Assembly (NCBI GenBank): GCA_021029095.1
Contig: JAJOHG010000082.1
Location: 1 to 64,000, forward strand
Source of the DNA: Phellopilus nigrolimitatus
Lineage: Eukaryota; Basidiomycota; Agaricomycetes; Hymenochaetales; Hymenochaetaceae
Direction of reading: 5' to 3'
Length of the DNA stretch: 64,000 nt
Position 1 is the stretch's first letter. Every line of letters starts with the position of its first letter. A program made the translations under genes and the position numbers. Of the stretch, positions 53,036 to 63,270 are shown in pieces. The notes under the pieces are model-generated. The model was given only the letters and a program-made list of their open reading frames with translations. It ran no database searches and was not told the DNA's origin.

Positions 53036-54162
53036 TTAATCAGAGTCCGAATCATCCTAAGCCCAAGCGCCATCAATAAAGTATAATGCGATAGTGGTTC
53101 GAGGCTCACCATGTACTCGATGACCTCTTCCTCTCCGTCGTCATCCAGGAAGCCCCACAGAGCTTCTACGTTTGCCCAGCTGTTTGTCACAGCATTAACC
53201 AGTTGTGCTCGCGAACCAAGAATAAATACTTACAAATCACCCCTGGGAGCATTTTCGTCGAAGCTTTCGCGTCGTATTTTACGCTTTGTGATTTTCTTGA
53301 TGGAATACAGAGGGACGAAGACCGCCTCGTCGTTATATCCCTTCTGCAATAGGCCAGCAGTGCCGTCGTCCACCCATTTTGTACCGATTCCTGCCCCGGA
53401 TGAGACGCTCGGAGCAACAATGCTAGGAACGTCTGCTACTAAAGCGATGCTGACCGTCTTGCTGGCTGTAGTATCATTAGCGTCAGATCGAGGGATTCCA
53501 GATACAGGATTAAATACTTGCTCTTGTTTGAAAGATACAGCGCATATGCGGGGCATGAGTACACATGTGTCACAAGTGTCTTGCCTTTCAACAAACCACG
53601 GCTGAGGGATTCAGCAAGGAACTCGTCCGGAACTCTTGTGATGCGAGGCATGTGCATGATGAGAAGGGCTCCACGAGAATGATTGAATTGCCATTGGCCC
53701 TTGAGGGGCGCGTTTGCAAAACCAGCGACGTCACTGCAAAACCAATAAATCATAGAATAGATGAGATCGGCGTCAAATACTCACGCATTGAAGTCAGATT
53801 CGGGCTCGCATTGTTTCACATTCGATGATTTTATGATATATTTGTCGAGAGCCACTTCGGATACCGGCTCAAATTGCTCCGCGAGATCAGCGATAGATTC
53901 GTCACTGCTAGTATAGATGTTGCCCTCTTTCTTGAACTGGCCAGACTCTCTGTCGATTTCACCATAGTCCCCTGCCTGCAACCCATAAGCGTACAACGTA
54001 CAGTAGACAAATGCCTATGTGAGTGAATGCCGTATAACATAGGTCGGGTAGAGAGCTGACCGTAATCTGAATCGACGGATTCCAATTTGCCCACCAGGAC
54101 GAGGATCGCCTGATCAAATCTATTAACTTGCGAGAGGCCTCTTTCTTGGTCCAAAAGTCCAT
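53036..54162 (-). CDS. Six-exon gene of unknown function, copy 2 (intact)
   Basis: Hand-built model, minus strand: exons 54061-54162, 53785-53975, 53518-53733, 53234-53461, 53110-53179 and 53036-53056. They total 828 bases, exactly 276 codons, with no internal stop: 275 residues. Introns are 85, 51, 56, 54 and 53 bp, all GT-AG. The protein begins MDFWTKKEASRKLIDLI, has GDYGEID, EGNIYTSSDESIADLAEQF, MHMPRITRVPDEFL and THVYSCPAYALYLSN, and ends in an acidic GEEEVIEYMDDSDSD tail. There is no signal peptide or membrane segment, so it is probably a soluble intracellular protein. Function unknown. It parallels copy 1 beside an acyltransferase relic, so both came with the unit. All splice sites being intact argues that it is a real gene. 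Confidence 0.82.
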
Positions 54163-54234
54163 GCTGCGTATGTTGATGGGATACGAGCTCGTCAACGCGC
54201 CCATTATAACAAAAACAGTTGACACTCACGATTG

Positions 54235-54390
54235 CGGAGATCGTCCGACGCCCGTCGTATGAGTAGCCTCGCGCTCGGTTTGCAAATTACAGCAACGACA
54301 GCTTCGAGAAACAACACATAAACATGTTGATAAACGACATAGATTCACCCGGAGGAAAGACGAACGGAAAGTTCTGTGGTAAGTGAAGAA
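54235..54390 (+). pseudogene. Coding-like fragment shared with 45.9 and 61.8 kb
   Basis: The plus strand reads RFANYSNDSFEKQHINMLIN and then DIDSPGGKTNGKF, followed by a GTAAGTG donor-like site. It is clearly related to RFADYSSYNLEKQHINALVN at 45.95 and 61.79 kb. A TAG lies in the frame just upstream (after SYE). Family unknown. Confidence 0.35.
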
Positions 54391-54550
54391 GGAGAGAAAA
54401 AAAAATAGACTCATTAAACACGGAAAAGAACAAGTGCAGTACTTGCAGGCATAGCGAGGGGACAGGAAACGGCTAATTGCGGCTGTATGAAAGCTCGTCA
54501 GAAATTTACATATTTTGAAAAGAGCGGAAACTCAACTATCATCTTGTTCA

Positions 54551-56647
54551 TCATGCTCCAATATGAATAAAATTAACCCATCTCTCGACCGTAATACCCC
54601 GCTTCTTTCGCAGGTGCTGTATCGTTTCACGAAGAGCCCTCGCAGACCGCTTGAATCCCAACTCGGGTGAGTCCTCTTCCGCAAACATACGCTTGTAAAA
54701 TTCCTTGGCGAGAAAAGGCCCATCGTAGTCAGCCATCGCCCACATCGTACCGATTACGCTTCGAAAGCCAGAGAACTGCATGGCTGCAGCGAGATGAAGC
54801 ACTTCTTCGCGGGCACTGCTAACAGTCTGTCCTGCACTGTGACAGGCGGATAGAAATGCGAATTCAGCGTTCGGTAGATTGGATTGAACAATGTCGAGCA
54901 AGGTGAGACGGTCTCCGTCGGAAAGCTGAAAAGCGTGGAGGAAGGGTTCTTCGGGATTTAAATGTCCATGGCAGGCAAAATGTACCCAGTCATGGTCACG
55001 AAAGTTGGCGATAACAGCTTCGCGAGTAGCTTGCTCACGAACAAGACAATTGACAAAATCTCTGTCCTTCCGTATGGCACGATATTCTTTTTCTACCTTG
55101 GGGAGACTATCATCAGGCAAAGCAACAACGAGCAGTTGTGGTCGTCCAATGTCGGGTCCCCTAATTTCAGGTTTGGACTCCCGTGCAGTGATCAAGGCTG
55201 TGAGTGTCGGGGTGTACGACGAGATGTAATCGTCTAAAAGATATTTTCTGCTGCGATTCTCAACGCGGATTGGCCCTGCCGCATGAAAAGGTAGAACAGA
55301 TAAGCGAGACGTGGGGCACCACCAGATACGAGTCTGTTTCTCAAACCCGAGCTCGCCCAGTCTCTCAACCACCCGAGAAACCACCCGGTTCCACAGGGAC
55401 TCCAACACACTTTCAATACCCGCATCACATTCATTCGGCTCCGTCTGGACCTTCTGAAGTGCAGACTGAAGATCTCTCACAAGCGACGGGCCGTTGTCGT
55501 CGAAGTCAGAATCCAGTTGGATGTTGACAGGCGGGCGATCATGAAGAACAATTAGAGCATCGGAACGATATTCACTGTGGCTGATGATGATGACTGGGCC
55601 CTCGACAGCAGCCTCTCGAAGAACGCTAAATCGTCGGGCTCGTAGGAAGTCTTCAAATCCAGACGTCGCGCGAACCTCTGCGACGATGCCCTCCAATTGG
55701 GATGCAAGACGCCGCTTTCGAGAATACATTTCGTCCACGAGTTTCTGCGATGTACCTGTCACGCCATCCTGTGCAAGCAAAGTAATCGGCTTCGACTCGG
55801 ATGAAGTGGCAAGTGATTCCAGTTGACGGCTGGTATTTAGGAACCTGTCTGCCAAGCCTTCGTTGACTTCCCTAAGCTGTTCAATTGGCGTTCGGAAACC
55901 GCGTAACTGCGACCAGATAAGTGCTCTTCCTTGTTCGAGCATCTCGACAGCCTGGGCCACTTCACCGATCTCTATGGCATATGAGGCCGCATCCGAAGCC
56001 AGTGTTGGATAGCCGTTTCTGCCACTAAAAATCTTATGCTGCATCTGCACCGTGGGACTTATAACGAGGGAGCTTTCGAGGAGTGACAGAGTTAGACTGT
56101 AAGCTTTTAAGGTGGAATCATGACGCTGTGCTCGCGCTAAAGCCGCCCATCTCACTGCTACTGAGAGCCGCGTTAGCGTATTGGAGAAGACATGATCAGC
56201 GCCTTCTTCATAAATACGGAGCGACTCCTCGAGATCCTCCATCTGACCGCTTTTCTCGAAACGAATCCGCACGGCACCCGCGAGGTTGCCAAATGACATG
56301 GAGCGATCAGGGTGTCCAGGAGGACGCAGTTCTAGAGCGCCGCGATTGAGGGCAATGGACTCCTCCAGATCCTCCGTCCGACCGGTTTGCTTGAACCGAG
56401 TCAAAACGGCATTCGCGAGGTTGTTCAACGATGAGGAGCGAAGAGGGTGTCCAGGAGGACGCAGTTCCAACGCGTCGCGATTGAGAACAATAGACTCCTC
56501 GAGATCATCCATCCGACCGCTTTGCTCAAATCGAGTGAACACGGCATTTGCAAGATCATACAGAGATGCGGAGCGGTCGGGATGCCCAGGAGGACACAGG
56601 TCCAATGCGTCACGCAAGTTGGCAATCGACTCCTCGACATCGTCCAT
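54551..56647 (-). CDS. TPR-CHAT protein 7, short-repeat form
   Basis: A 698-residue protein with three full and one final repeat (to about residue 155), linker, and CHAT domain (about 352-698). The dyad is His560 in HFACHG and Cys602 in LSACHSA. It starts MDDVEESIANLRDALDLC at an ATG with an in-frame TAA 12 bases upstream. Its upstream block is collinear with that of gene 4. Unlike the other genes, no dispersed short element lies next to its 3' flank. Confidence 0.93.
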   Translation of the reverse strand: MDDVEESIANLRDALDLCPPGHPDRSASLYDLANAVFTRFEQSGRMDDLEESIVLNRDALELRPPGHPLRSSSLNNLANAVLTRFKQTGRTEDLEESIALNRGALELRPPGHPDRSMSFGNLAGAVRIRFEKSGQMEDLEESLRIYEEGADHVFSNTLTRLSVAVRWAALARAQRHDSTLKAYSLTLSLLESSLVISPTVQMQHKIFSGRNGYPTLASDAASYAIEIGEVAQAVEMLEQGRALIWSQLRGFRTPIEQLREVNEGLADRFLNTSRQLESLATSSESKPITLLAQDGVTGTSQKLVDEMYSRKRRLASQLEGIVAEVRATSGFEDFLRARRFSVLREAAVEGPVIIISHSEYRSDALIVLHDRPPVNIQLDSDFDDNGPSLVRDLQSALQKVQTEPNECDAGIESVLESLWNRVVSRVVERLGELGFEKQTRIWWCPTSRLSVLPFHAAGPIRVENRSRKYLLDDYISSYTPTLTALITARESKPEIRGPDIGRPQLLVVALPDDSLPKVEKEYRAIRKDRDFVNCLVREQATREAVIANFRDHDWVHFACHGHLNPEEPFLHAFQLSDGDRLTLLDIVQSNLPNAEFAFLSACHSAGQTVSSAREEVLHLAAAMQFSGFRSVIGTMWAMADYDGPFLAKEFYKRMFAEEDSPELGFKRSARALRETIQHLRKKRGITVERWVNFIHIGA

Positions 56648-56692
56648 CCGTACGAGTTACTTGAGAATCCTTACACGGCAACCTGCGAGGAT

Positions 56693-56755
56693 GAACACGA
56701 ACGTTGACCAATCATGGTTATAGTAATGGTTATAGTATCCTAAAACTATACTCAC
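56693..56755 (-). other. 5'UTR intron of TPR-CHAT gene 7
   Basis: GTGAGTATAG donor at 56755 and CCTCGCAG acceptor at 56693 (63 bp). It contains a short tandem ATGGTTATAGTA duplication. Confidence 0.5.
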
Positions 56756-58540
56756 GCCGGGCTTGAAGGATATAGTTGCCTATACTGAAAACTTGCGTAT
56801 GGCAAGTCACATGAAGAATCAGTGTAATCCGTCGTCGGTCAAGGTAGATCCTACCTCTGTCTATTTCGCGCCGATAGTCTCAGGTAAAAAGTTACGCGAG
56901 GCTGCAAGTGCGTCCCTGGGCTATGAGCGTCAGAAAAGTGGTCATTGCCCAGGCGATTCCAGATTTCGCTCACCTTCCGCGATCTTGTACTTTCCTATGT
57001 TGTTCTTATATCGAATTTGAGATAGTTCTCGGGCGGCAAAGACTACTTAACATGAGAGGAGGGAAAGGGTCAAAAGTGTGAAAGCAGCGCTCCCATGGTA
57101 TTCGTATCTATATAGTGTTGACTTTGATTCCCGCAAACTTCGGACTGTTCGAAAGGCAAGAAGCTGGATGATGCCGAAAGCTAACACGTGGGCAGGTAGC
57201 ACAGTGTAAGCAAACACGCACCTTGCTTTCCGTGTAGCATCCTGATTGTTACCCGGCGCTCATACTCGTCGCGCGTTCGTTTTCAGCTCTGCCGCCCTTA
57301 CCGCTGCGGGCAACGTCTTTCGCCTCGAAAAGAATTGAAAAAAAAGCATTGGAAGTATCAGAGGTGCAAGTAATTATGCTTTGCCGAAAATACTCACTTC
57401 ATCACCAAAAACGTGTCCTTGCGGTATTATCGGGGGCGCGGTGCTATAAGTAATTGATATGTCCATTCGAGACTTCCAGGTGTAAACCACCTGTTAGAAG
57501 CCATACGCTTGTTCATGCACTGCAGTCCGCATGTACGTTTTGACCATTTACGGTTCGCCAATATCTTCCTTCCACTCCCTTCAAAGATAACCAGAATCAT
57601 CGTATGAAACTCGAATAACAAATGAAGAAAACAGCTTACCTTGCGTGCTCTTTAATGAACTTCGACACCAAGTCTTGCAGTCCAGATCATCGATATCGAT
57701 GACCTTGACACCCCGTGAGCTCAGAGGTTTATCCGCACTTTTGAAGGCTAGGGATGCTGTAGGTGAGCGAGAGGATCCGCCTTCGTAACTTGTTAGGCCG
57801 GCGAGATATGTGGACTCGATGATGGTCGGATGCGTCCCGAGTCAAGATGCTGATTTACGAGCGTCTCCCGACGTTTGCGGTACTTGCGCGGACACGAACA
57901 GACTTATTTGCGTCCCCGAGCTTGTAAATAAAAAACATTTGTCGCGAGTTGCCACCAGCGCAGACATCGCAGGGGCTGAAAGTGAGTTCGATTTTAGAAA
58001 CATGGGCAGCGTCTTTCCTGAGAGAGTCAATGCGAGAAAGGTTGTTGACACTTACGATTGTGGTTATTCGAGGCACGTGTCTTCAGCATGTCCGCCTGTT
58101 CGAGCATCTGGATGCCCTGGTTGTGCGATGCGCCCATAACTTTCAGCTCCTTCGCTAGAACTCTCCTTTGCCTGCTCGATGAAAGCGTGGTAGTCGAGGA
58201 TTATGGTCGGCGTTACGTCATAGCATCGAAGATGAACTTATGTAAGTTCTCGCACGTGCTCAATCTTTACGAGTTGTCCAGGCAGTCCGCGATGCGGTTG
58301 TTGACACTTCTCCGACGCGAACACTTTGAACTCAGAGGAAAGAAATGCACTGCTGATGAGTTCGTGGCGTAGATCTGGCTGGTCTTGACGCACCTTCGTG
58401 TGTGAGGTGGTTGCCCGTCGCGAGTGAGAACGTCGCCGCGCACGAGGACAAAGTGTGTTGTCCTCGACTTGCCACCTTGACTCAGGAGGTACGAAGCTCT
58501 ATTTGAGAAGATCATTTCTGTATCCACATATTGAAGCTTT
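56756..58540. other. TPR-CHAT upstream block, copy G
   Basis: Collinear with copy D (26.8-28.5 kb) but with an extra segment near 57980-58200 that carries a relic exon absent from copy D. The reverse-transcriptase-like fragment lies at about 57745-57890. Head to head with G-alpha relic 3. Confidence 0.5.
57745..57890 (-). mobile_element. Ty3/gypsy-like reverse-transcriptase fragment, copy G
   Basis: Same position and order as copy D, with a few more frame changes. It is a relic only. Confidence 0.35.
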
Positions 58541-59161
58541 TGTATTTTGCGCTGATGCTTGCGTTAGTGTCAGTGCGATTCAAGGCGCCGGCCATCGTGA
58601 AAGCAAACGAGTTCAGCGGGGTGCATCTTTTTAATCTTGTTCTTCTTATACCCAAGCGGGCGTCTTCGAGCCGATTCGCGTCCCTTCCGTTGCTCTCCCC
58701 ATAGCTCACAGCGAGCCGGCAAGCGTTCTGGCAGATGGCGAGCGCCATGCTGAAGGAGATGCCGAGCAGGCTGGGGAAAATTGGTGTACAGGCGAGCACG
58801 AGCTAGAGACGACGCGCGCGTTCGTCAACGTGTGTAGGCCTATACAGGAGTTCCCGGAGGTGCGCCGTGCTGTATATCGGCCTTCTCTTTATTTTCTGAT
58901 CCAATGATATTCTGATGTAGTTCGAGCGCGACTCGCTCGTGGACATCGCGAAGCGCCTCGGGGATGGGATGTCCACAAGCGCGTCATTGAGGGCGTCGGG
59001 AAGGACATTGCGACTGAGCCTCTCCGCTCCGATTCAAGTTGCATGTAAGCTCAGCTTCGCCATATCTGAACTTGCATTCTCATCCTTCCCTCCCGCGCTT
59101 GCTTTCTTCTCATCACTCACCACCATTCAGACGATGACACGACACCCCGAGCCCGGACTCC

Positions 59162-59841
59162 ATGGAGGCCTGCGCATCCGTCCAGGACCGCACCAATACG
59201 GAGCGCTCCGAGGCGATTGACAGGCGGATCGAGGACGACTCGCTCAAGGTACGCAAAGAGCCCTCTTGCTAGGTGTGTTTACTTTCGTCTTCGATTCCAT
59301 TTCGGACCCGTGCCCCGCCCCCGTCCCCGCCTCGTACGCCACCAGGCTCCGGCGGATCCGGCAAGTCGACGATTGTGAAGCAGATGAAGATCGTCCACCA
59401 GGACGGGTAGACACGCGACGAGCTCGCGTCGCTCCGCTTGACCGTGTACTGCAACCTGCTCAAGTCTGCGCAATCTAAGCGTCGACCCAGTACTGCACGC
59501 GGACGCGATCCCCGACTACAAGCTCGCGCGGGCGCAGGCGGGGCGGTGGCGGCGTTCAGCGAAGATGCCGCGGGCGCGATCAACACGCTGTTGGCAGACC
59601 TGATCGTCCCACGCATCATGGACCACAGCAGCGAGTTCTACCTGACTGACAACACGTTGTACTTCTTCAGCGAGGTCAAGCGCGTCGGGAGCACGGGCTA
59701 CGTACCCACCGAGACAGACGTGCTGCGCGCGCGCCAGAAGAGCACCGGCATCATCGAGACGTGCTTCAACATGGGCCAGCTCAGCATACAGATGTTCGAC
59801 GTCGGCGGCCAGTGCTCGGAGCACAAGAAGTAGGTGCACGT
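59162..59841 (+). pseudogene. Heterotrimeric G-protein alpha subunit relic, copy 3
   Basis: Starts MEACASVQDRTNTERSEAID. A small deletion before the first intron (59273-59345, 73 bp) shifts the frame. After the intron comes the P-loop GSGGSGKSTIVKQMKIVHQ, then a TAG at about 59407. NTLYFFSEVKRVGSTGYVPT, RQKSTGIIETCFNMG and MFDVGGQCSEHKK follow, with a stop immediately after switch II. In switch II the conserved GGQRSERKK is changed to GGQCSEHKK. The C-terminal half is missing, as in copies 1 and 2. An 86-bp leader intron lies at 59045-59130. Confidence 0.8.
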
Positions 59842-59990
59842 CGCGTAGATAGACATGGTGTACATATCTGTGAAAATAGACTTTTGACTTAAGAAAGCAC
59901 TTGAAAATGTTCAAATTTCCTGTTTGAATAACTGTGAGGCCGGAATTTCGGCTACGATTTTTGCTTTTTCGCAAAGCTACGCTATACACG

Positions 59991-60048
59991 GCAGGACGGG
60001 ATCTGTCCCCTGAAGAACAGACCCGCCGCTCGAGCCACTCTGCCGGCC
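59991..60048 (-). repeat. tRNA-like / SINE-like motif, copy 3
   Basis: Counterpart of 30262-30312 and 43362-43416. Confidence 0.25.
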
Positions 60049-60383
60049 TAATTTATGATTCAGCGCGGCAAAGACTCAACGTAGTTCGAGACACTCCGGC
60101 CGTCCGTAGACATACGCTCGGATGAAGCGGGTAGGGAATTGTGGTGTACCTCAGCATTCTTCCCTTCCTTCCAACCAGCCGTGCGTGCGACGAAGGTGGG
60201 GGGAGAAAAAGGGAGCTGGGGGGATTCTCCACTCTTTATACCCGAGTCACCCCTTGCAACGCGCAAAGCGGCGCTTGCGAGCTGCTCATTCACCCGGGCG
60301 TCTGGAACGCAATGCAGCGCTATCTCCTGTTCTGAATTCTCGTAACCTCTGTTGCTTTGCGTCATTGAGATCGTCAGAAACAA
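60049..60383 (+). promoter_or_regulatory. Possible former promoter of acyltransferase relic G
   Basis: A purine-rich GGTGGGGGGAGAAAAAGGGA tract precedes CTCTTTATACCC (TATA-like, about 60233-60244), which lies 150 bp upstream of an ATG at 60384. The same arrangement is seen near 43593. No transcription-factor site is claimed. Confidence 0.3.
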
Positions 60384-61518
60384 ATGACGGCATGAAAGAG
60401 ACTTACAAAGAGATCGACGGCGAGAAGTCGAAGTTACGAATAAACTCTAAATTGCTTCCGCAGGGCGTGCCTCACTCATGACGTAATGGGCGACGGTACT
60501 GGTCCTCCCCAACGGCGCGCGAACAGACGACTCATCGCTCGTCGCCTTCCCCGCGTTCCCACGCGATGCTGAGCTGCCCCTATCCGCCGACTGCGTGCCC
60601 GACGCGAGCGCCGGCGTACCCCGCCGCCGGGGAGGATTACGTTAGATGATTTATCGGCGGCCGTCTCTGGGTGACGATGCACACGCAGGAGGTCATCCAT
60701 ACCGAACGCGACCGGCCTTGCGGAGTTCCTCCTCCACTCCGGGCTCGCGCGTCTCGCGCTCCCAGGCGCGCCATCCCCCTTCGCCTCCCCCTCAAACGAA
60801 ACTGAAACCGAAAAATTCGAACGGGCGCCCGAGCTCTTCCTACCTTCTGGCAGGGCGCCGGCACGGGCCTCGCGCTGGCTGCGGCACGCGCCCGACCACG
60901 CGCCCTTCCCGCACACACAGTCCTTCATGCGCAGCACCCACTCCAGCCGTCGAAGCCGCCCGGCGGCGCGCTGCTCTACTCGCGCTCCTGCGCGCCGGAG
61001 CGCGCGGTGCTCGAGCTCATGTAGATAAAGGTGCGCTCGTTTCTTTCTTTCGTCACAAAGGAGCTCTCTCTGATATCTGGCGAAGGATAATCACGTCGCG
61101 CCGTACGTCCCCGCCGGCGCGCAAGACTGCGACCGCGGGCTGCACGTCCTCGTCAGCGAGACAGGTTGGGCGTCTTCCTCCCTCTTTTTATTCTCCTTCT
61201 TATCTTGGCCCACTAACTCATTCGAACCTCGCGCACAGTATAAGCGTGGTTCCGCTCGATCACGCACTACATCTTCCTCGCGGAGGCGCGCACGGCGCGC
61301 GCGTCGTCGGCGAGCCGAAGCGCGCGAATGCCGCGATCGTCCGCACGTCCGTCGACTCGGGCATGCACCTCGAGACCGTACATCCCCGCCCCTCCTTTCG
61401 TGTACCCTACTAAGAGCGCGGAATATTATTTATTGTAGTCGTTCTACTTCCCATACAAGCACTCCGTGATGACGATGAACCTCCGCGAGCGGCTGATCAA
61501 GGGGGACATGTTCCATTG
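60384..61518 (+). pseudogene. Siderophore-type GNAT acyltransferase relic, copy G
   Basis: Begins with MKETYKEIDGEKSKLRINSK and the 52-base sequence that is duplicated at 43.7/44.4 kb. The middle is like copy D. The GNAT core exon with FHRWMNDERV is deleted: 61010-61030 joins directly from the RPPKP-like region to the end of the exon. The C-terminal half keeps SITHYIFLAEARTARASSAS-like codons across a frame change, and a normal TGTAG acceptor before FYFPYKHSVM, with NLRERLIKGDMFH and a TGA at 61516-61518. Confidence 0.55.
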
Positions 61519-62745
61519 AGCAGAGCGGGGACGGGATGCGCGACAGCAGTTCGCTGCATTATCAAAGATACACCTGCGCCGCCCTTGCTCTTGCATAGCG
61601 TGCGGGAACCTTGGAATGAACTCGGAGGCATTTGTTATTTATTGGAGTCTCGGGGCATTGAGATAATGGAAAATGTGGAGTTCCGGATGGAGGCCTCTCA
61701 AGTTGGCAAATTAAAGTAGTTGTGCTTTATTATGGTACTTTCGGCCGCGTACTGGCCCTCATCGTATGAGCAGCCTTGCGTTCGGTTTGCAGATTACAGC
61801 AGCTACAACCTCGAGAAACAACACATAAACGCATTGGTAAATGTCATAGATTCAGCGGGAGGGAAGACGAACGGAAAGTACCGCGGTAAAGCGGTAAAAA
61901 GAGGAGATTAGACACGTTAAACTGAGGATTGTATTCATGCGAAAATACTCGCACCAAGTAAGTATTGTAAAGCAGTTTTGCTCATCAACGCGTGGGGAAG
62001 CCGCCGCCAGGGAGCGCTGCAGCCTGGGCGTGGTCGCGGGCTCTCTATAAAGCATGTCGCCTTAGTATACGTTTTGTTCTTGGTGGTGTTGCCACGTCGG
62101 GACGTATTCGCGCTCACACTCCTTCGTGCCCCTCACAAGCTCTCATGCATCTACGCTGATATGCTACCGACCTACGTCGCCATATCTCATGCGCACGATG
62201 CTCGGGTAGCGCGAGCCGTCGTGTGCGTGTGCGTTTCCCTCTTATTTCGTGACAAACCTGCTGTCGTATTTTACGCCATCCGCACCGGGTGGTGCAGAAA
62301 TAGACACGGGCATGCCTACGCCAAAGAGGTTTCATGCTCGCAGAGGTAGGTCGCCAGAACATATGTCGGCCCACTGCCATGGGGCGGGTGCGGCGCAGCT
62401 CGTGCGGTCCAGGGAGTTGGGCGGGGGACGTACGTCCTAAATGATGTGGGACCGAAGCGGCGGAAAGCGCGGTTGAGTGCGCGGAAAGAAGGTGGGATCC
62501 GTGGATATGGGCGTACGGGGGGCCGGTAGCATGGACATGTGCGTGTTCAGGCGGGGAGACCGACGGCTGGGAGCACATAACGCTAGTCAGTATAAGAAAA
62601 TACGATTTCATAAATAAGAGCAAACCCGAACTTATAGAGTCAACCTCCATCTCCCATCCGCCGACTCTGCGTCCCTTCTCCTCGAACTGCCTTTCGTACT
62701 CGTCGTTGAGCAGGTCCTCCGGCTCTTGTGACTGCTCTCCGCGGG
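61467..62745. repeat. 1.27-kb near-identical direct repeat, right copy
   Basis: Right partner of 45630-46895. It has an extra CGGGACGTA-like 8 bases near 62096. The minus-strand frame here is 178 residues because of that insertion. Confidence 0.85.
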
Positions 62746-62959
62746 CACGACTCTCGCTGCGAACATCGAGAGCCTCGCAGCGAAAGGCGGGCGTGTGTAG
62801 AAAAACACTGTTTTAAAAGTGCCCTGCCTAAGGTGCCCAGAGCCGTGTCCGTGCGCGTGTCCAGAGCTGGGGTAGAGCGCCGAGAATGCACCTGCGGCTC
62901 GAAAATGCGGACGTAACGGGAGGACGTGGACGACGGCGGCGGTGCGGGGTGCGCATACT

Positions 62960-63270
62960 AATTCCAGCGGATGGAGCGCCGATGGCATGAGCGCGGATAG
63001 CTGAAAGTATCTTCCCTTTGTTCGCGTTGAAAATATGGACTCTGGTTGTACGCTGCAGGGGCATGCGACGACGACGAGAATTGCGCGCAATAAAGCGGCA
63101 TGGATTCAACAAACGCAGAAAAATCTTCTGCTTGCTGCACAGCGCACGTCGAGCTTCCACAGCACTTGGACTCTGTTTTCGCGTTTATCCTTCTGCGTTG
63201 GTTTTCTCGCTCTCCGTATTTGGGTCAGAAGATGTGCCATTAGGCAAGCCTTGCATAGAGTCAGCGCTAG
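62960..63270. repeat. Dispersed short element, copy g
   Basis: Last copy of the element. It marks the right-hand edge of visible array sequence. Confidence 0.5.
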
